64,000 bases of DNA from Paenibacillus jilunlii (GTDB lineage: Bacteria > Bacillota > Bacilli > Paenibacillales > Paenibacillaceae). Made by a program: the position numbers and the translations under genes. Location: NCBI RefSeq assembly GCF_900102965.1, contig NZ_FNGM01000012.1:37549-101548 (forward strand), written 5' to 3'. Shown piece after piece: positions 60,957 through 64,000 of this stretch (its first letter is position 1; the number at the start of each line of letters is the position of its first letter). The notes below the pieces were generated by a model, which was given only the letters and a program-made list of their open reading frames with translations, did no database searches and was not told the DNA's origin.

Positions 60957-60993
60957 AAAACGGTACCGGCCATGACAGGCCAGTACCGTTTTT
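60957..60993 (+). terminator. Intrinsic terminator after the glycosyltransferase
   Basis: AAAACGGTACCGGCC and GGCCAGTACCGTTTTT form a long stem with a 6-nt loop, 32 bp after the stop. The rest of the gap to 61265 shows nothing more. Confidence 0.9.
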
Positions 60994-61265
60994 GGTTTGT
61001 AAGACAGGCGGCTTAACTACGCCTATTTCTATGCGCCCGCTTCATACACAGGTTCAGCCGAGCTTGGCAGAAACTTTTACAGAATCCTCCATAGTATTTA
61101 AATTGAACTAATAAATTTTTATGATCAGGGCTAGTCATCCCTAGCGGGAAAATGTATCACTAATCGGGCTCATTCGACTTATGGAGCAGCTAGCTTTCGT
61201 TCCTGATGCCCCTCACTCACGTTCCCCAAGCTTTCAGGTTCTCCAATTCAACTCATATAGTCCAT

Positions 61266-62159
61266 TTATTTATAAAAAGTATGATTGCCGATCGTTTTGG
61301 CATATTGTCTGGAATGATGTACCGTGAGGTCCTGGGCAAGCTTCAGCGACAGGAAGAAATACGTATCGTCCGTTACCGCTTTGGTTCCGGAGAGTGCCGC
61401 GGTTACGGCTTTAATAGAGTCTGCGTTTGGCTTCACACGCTTAAGACGCCCGTTGGCCACAGGACTGAACTGACTCTTCTGATAGATTACATCATGTATG
61501 GTGTCGGGAAAATTGGCTGACCGCAGCCGGTTCAGAACAACGTTGGCGACTGCCACTTTGCCCTGGTACGGTTCGCCTTCTGCTTCTGCCATAACGATTT
61601 TTTGCAGCAGTAGCAGGTCTCCTTCGGATACTGCGTAGGTCCAGGTCGCTTGATCCCGCTGATCCTGGCTTAATAGCTTTGTCCGAGAGAAGAACAATTG
61701 TGTGGGGGGATGTTGCTGAATTGCCGTTTTTTTCGTAATTACGGTCTGGCTCCCCTTAGCCGCCGCCGTCTTGGCCAATTGCTGTGCCACGGGCGGAGTT
61801 GACTTCACCACAACTGCCTTTTGCCGGAGAATATCAGTCTTGGCGGCTGCGCCTTGCGGCTTCAGTATATCCAGACTGCCCCATTCTGCGGTTTGCCTGA
61901 TCTTCTGGGTTTGGACCAGATAGGCGGCTGTGGTGTAGAGCATGGGTCCTGAGGAACTCTTGGTCCTCAGCAGAGCGGTTGAGGCTTGACTGGAGCTTGT
62001 CCGGTCAGATGTGTGAGCATTCGACTGCAGCTGATTCATTTGTACTGTATCTTTGCCCTTGGCAGAACCTTCAAGGCCCATCAGGCTTATCGCAGAGAAA
62101 CACACTAGAATAACGCCAACAAGCAGCGCAATACAGCGGTTTTGTTTAAAAATTACCAT
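61266..62159 (-). CDS. SleB/CwlJ-type cell-wall hydrolase
   Basis: 297 aa, ATG after AGGAGG. One N-terminal membrane/signal helix (CIALLVGVILVCFSAISLMG), a Ser/Thr/Ala-rich linker (about 40-170), then a Hydrolase_2 domain: DLLLLQKIVMAEAEGEPYQGKVAVANVVLNRL (catalytic Glu in AEAEGE) and SQFSPVANGRL, HTFYK. Lytic transglycosylases of this group degrade spore cortex or vegetative peptidoglycan. The linker instead of a peptidoglycan-binding domain argues against classic SleB. Confidence 0.87.
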   Translation of the reverse strand: MVIFKQNRCIALLVGVILVCFSAISLMGLEGSAKGKDTVQMNQLQSNAHTSDRTSSSQASTALLRTKSSSGPMLYTTAAYLVQTQKIRQTAEWGSLDILKPQGAAAKTDILRQKAVVVKSTPPVAQQLAKTAAAKGSQTVITKKTAIQQHPPTQLFFSRTKLLSQDQRDQATWTYAVSEGDLLLLQKIVMAEAEGEPYQGKVAVANVVLNRLRSANFPDTIHDVIYQKSQFSPVANGRLKRVKPNADSIKAVTAALSGTKAVTDDTYFFLSLKLAQDLTVHHSRQYAKTIGNHTFYK

Positions 62160-62241
62160 TATTTACCTCCTATTTTACGGCACACTCCTATTGTATGTAA
62201 CCGAAAATGGAAGCTTTGAAAACTTTCTTGCCGATTTTCTA

Positions 62242-62847
62242 TCAGAAAAATGTAAATTTTTCGATCATTTCATACATAGGAATGGCATGCATCCTGGTAG
62301 CATACACCACAAAACCGTCCACCGTCCAGTCCGCGATGTCAGATTCCTCCTCTCCCGAGGCCTCCTCAACGCGTAATAAAGCAAGCTTTTCCAGACTGAA
62401 AGGCTGCTCATCCCGATACTTGCGGGCCAAGGTGAGATGAGGTTTATACTCTCTCGCTTCGGGTATGAAACCAAGAGGACGGGTAACGAAAATCACACGT
62501 TTTTGAAGATCCTTTAGCTTATCCGTTTCACCCGAAACCCCCGCCCAGAGCACCTTTGGCGACTCCGGGCGCCCAAAAGTCCCCCACTCCGAAAGTTGCA
62601 GTTGAAAAGGGGAGCAAGCTGCGGGAATCTCTCTTAGGGCTTCAAGCAGGCCGGGAATTGACCGTTTCGGCGTATCTCCGAGAAACTGCAGGGTAATGTG
62701 ATAATCCTCAGAATGTGTCCATTTGGCAAAATTCAGTTTGCTTGACAAAACTCCGCTTTCTTTTTCCAGTTTTTCACACAGTGCAGAAGGAAGCTTTAGC
62801 GCAATGAACAGCCGCTCCCTTTCGGCTTCAGATACCTTACGTTCCAT
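62242..62847 (-). CDS. thpR: RNA 2',3'-cyclic phosphodiesterase
   Basis: 201 aa 2H-phosphoesterase with the two HxTx motifs, YHITLQFLG (His50) and PHLTLARK (His137), and the family start ERLFIALKLP. It opens 2',3'-cyclic phosphates on RNA. Divergent from the dehydrogenase gene. Confidence 0.93.
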   Translation of the reverse strand: MERKVSEAERERLFIALKLPSALCEKLEKESGVLSSKLNFAKWTHSEDYHITLQFLGDTPKRSIPGLLEALREIPAACSPFQLQLSEWGTFGRPESPKVLWAGVSGETDKLKDLQKRVIFVTRPLGFIPEAREYKPHLTLARKYRDEQPFSLEKLALLRVEEASGEEESDIADWTVDGFVVYATRMHAIPMYEMIEKFTFF

Positions 62848-62935
62848 TTCAATTTCACCTTTCAGGGCAGATTTGTTATCCTTATTCTATACAGAATCAG
62901 CCAGCTCTATTAAATAATATACGGAGGGAATCCTA

Positions 62936-63892
62936 TTGACGAAATCCATCGTTTGTTTGCAGAAACTATCACACCGGCAGCAGGATTTAATCCGTAACGC
63001 CGCTCCAGGCTATACACTGATCCTAGGTGACGGCAAGGCGCCTGACCTTGCACAGCTCGCCGAAGCCGAAATTGTCATCGGCTGGGGCAAGGGGATTAGC
63101 GATACGCTGCTGAGCGCTGAATCTCCGCTGCGCTGGGTGCAGACCTGGTCGGCCGGAGTTGAGAAGCTTCCTCTGGCAGCCATGGAGAACAAAGGAATTC
63201 TGTTAACCAACGCCAGCGGTGTGCACGCCGAACCGATTACAGCGGTAATCTTCGGCTTCATGCTGCTCTTCACCCGGAATCTGCATACAGCTGTGCGCAA
63301 CCAGCTGAACCGCAAATGGCATTCTGACGGCAGCGAGAGCGAGCTGACCGGCAAAACCGCCGTCATTGCCGGTACAGGCTCCATCGGCAGCGAAACGGCC
63401 AGAATCGCTAAAGCCTTCCGGATGACGACCATCGGAGTAAGCCGCTCCGGCAAGCCGGTCGAAGGCTTCGATGAGGTCTATACCACTGACCGGCTTCAGG
63501 ATGCTGTGAGCCAAGGGGATTTCCTGATCAACACTCTACCGCTTACCGATGAGACGCGGCTTATGTTTGGTGCAGACATTTTTGCAGCCTGTAAGCAGGG
63601 CTCCTATTATATCAATATTGGCCGCGGAGCCACAACCGATACCCAAGCTCTGATGGATGCCCTGAACAGCGGACATTTGGCCGGTGCCGGTCTGGATGTA
63701 TTTGAGACGGAGCCGCTGCCGGAAGACCATCCGCTGTGGGGAATGGAGCAGGTCGTCATCACGCCGCACTGTGCCGGGGTAACTGACCGTTATGCCGACC
63801 GGGTAGTTGAGATTTTTACAGAAAATATGAAATCCTATTTGAAATCAGGAACTCCTTCACGTAATCTCGTAGACTACAGCCGCCAGTATTAA
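62936..63892 (+). CDS. D-2-hydroxyacid dehydrogenase
   Basis: 318 aa from TTG 62936, supported by GGAGGG eight nt upstream. The NAD-binding GTGSIGSETARIAKAF is near residues 145-160. Catalytic residues: Arg in INIGRGATTDT, Glu in DVFETEPLPEDHPLW, His in ITPHCAGVTD. It reduces 2-oxoacids with NAD(P)H in the cytosol; specificity within the family (glyoxylate, hydroxypyruvate, phosphoglycerate-like) is not decided by the sequence. Single gene. Confidence 0.9.
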   Translation: MTKSIVCLQKLSHRQQDLIRNAAPGYTLILGDGKAPDLAQLAEAEIVIGWGKGISDTLLSAESPLRWVQTWSAGVEKLPLAAMENKGILLTNASGVHAEPITAVIFGFMLLFTRNLHTAVRNQLNRKWHSDGSESELTGKTAVIAGTGSIGSETARIAKAFRMTTIGVSRSGKPVEGFDEVYTTDRLQDAVSQGDFLINTLPLTDETRLMFGADIFAACKQGSYYINIGRGATTDTQALMDALNSGHLAGAGLDVFETEPLPEDHPLWGMEQVVITPHCAGVTDRYADRVVEIFTENMKSYLKSGTPSRNLVDYSRQY

Positions 63893-63923
63893 GCGGAGGT
63901 TCACTTGACCGCCAGTGCGCTCT

Positions 63924-64000
63924 AGCAACGGCATTTCTGCCGTTGTTTCCGGGCAAACTGGCCGGCGGCGCTTCAGCAACGGCATTTCTGCCGTTGTTTC
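63924..64000. repeat. Tandem hairpin repeat with 51-bp period
   Basis: The 26-bp segment AGCAACGGCATTTCTGCCGT + TGTTTC occurs at 63924-63949 and 63975-64000. Each copy folds as CAACGGCA-TTTC-TGCCGTTG. The bases just before both copies are also alike (GCGCTCT/GCGCTTC), so the unit is 51 bp and probably continues beyond the right edge. Confidence 0.75.

Overview
The window reads as chromosome of a Paenibacillus-like, spore-forming member of the Bacillales. Supporting signs are strong GGAGG-type ribosome binding sites with frequent GTG/TTG starts, a CIRCE-controlled groESL operon, CcpA-type cre sites, T-box leaders, a HutP-regulated hut operon, an H-type small acid-soluble spore protein, a SleB/CwlJ-type hydrolase, and the order tsaE-tsaB-rimI-tsaD ... 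ABC-F ... moaC ... tatA-tatC ... groES-groEL, which parallels the B. subtilis ydi-gro region. No tRNA, rRNA, CRISPR array, prophage or intact transposon was recognised.

Layout. 1-3550: a large secreted GH5 beta-mannanase with several accessory domains, cut by the left window edge. 4.0-6.1 kb: a divergent three-gene operon (PfkB sugar kinase, amidohydrolase, YjbQ) whose promoter overlaps a cre-like site. 6.3-13.3 kb: an adenosine-deaminase-like enzyme, yjdF with its upstream structured RNA, an MFS exporter, a DinB protein, a WYL regulator, a DUF4386 membrane protein and a Crp/Fnr regulator. 13.5-13.7 kb: a cluster of short dispersed repeats. 13.9-21.7 kb: the histidine-utilisation operon hutP-hutH-hutU-hutI followed by an M20 amidase and a COG0402 deaminase, with a HutP-type attenuator between hutP and hutH. 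21.8-25.1 kb: an MsrA-MsrB fusion whose MsrB half lacks its cysteines, a decayed histidine-kinase fragment, and two AT-rich secreted or lipoprotein genes. 25.2-26.9 kb: a coiled-coil protein coupled to an Amt ammonium transporter.

27-41.4 kb is the conserved core: groESL, tatAC, moaB, moaC, 5-formyl-THF cyclo-ligase, an ABC-F ATPase, a DnaA-box cluster, leuA behind two tandem leucine T-boxes, the tsaE-tsaB-rimI-tsaD operon for tRNA t6A synthesis, and sspH. 41.6-44.4 kb: a bacterial NHEJ operon, Ku plus a LigD split into ligase and polymerase genes by one in-frame TGA. 44.6-51 kb: a YitT protein, cardiolipin synthase, an M23 peptidase-bactofilin pair and an ABC-2 transporter. 51.2-55.8 kb: the glutamate synthase large subunit. 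56.3-59.5 kb: a YhgE/Pip membrane protein and its TetR-type regulator, which share a 24-bp operator. 59.7-63.9 kb: a diglucosyldiacylglycerol-type glycosyltransferase, a SleB/CwlJ-type hydrolase, ThpR and a D-2-hydroxyacid dehydrogenase. The right edge carries a 51-bp-period hairpin repeat.

Functional links. hut catabolism releases ammonia and glutamate; amt and glutamate synthase form an ammonium/glutamate axis; mannanase and the PfkB operon both carry cre-like sites; Ku/LigD next to sspH fits repair of spore DNA. The best candidates for new biology are the split ligD, the DnaA-box cluster, the HutG-less histidine pathway, the cysteine-free MsrB domain, the tandem T-boxes and the PfkB-amidohydrolase-YjbQ operon.
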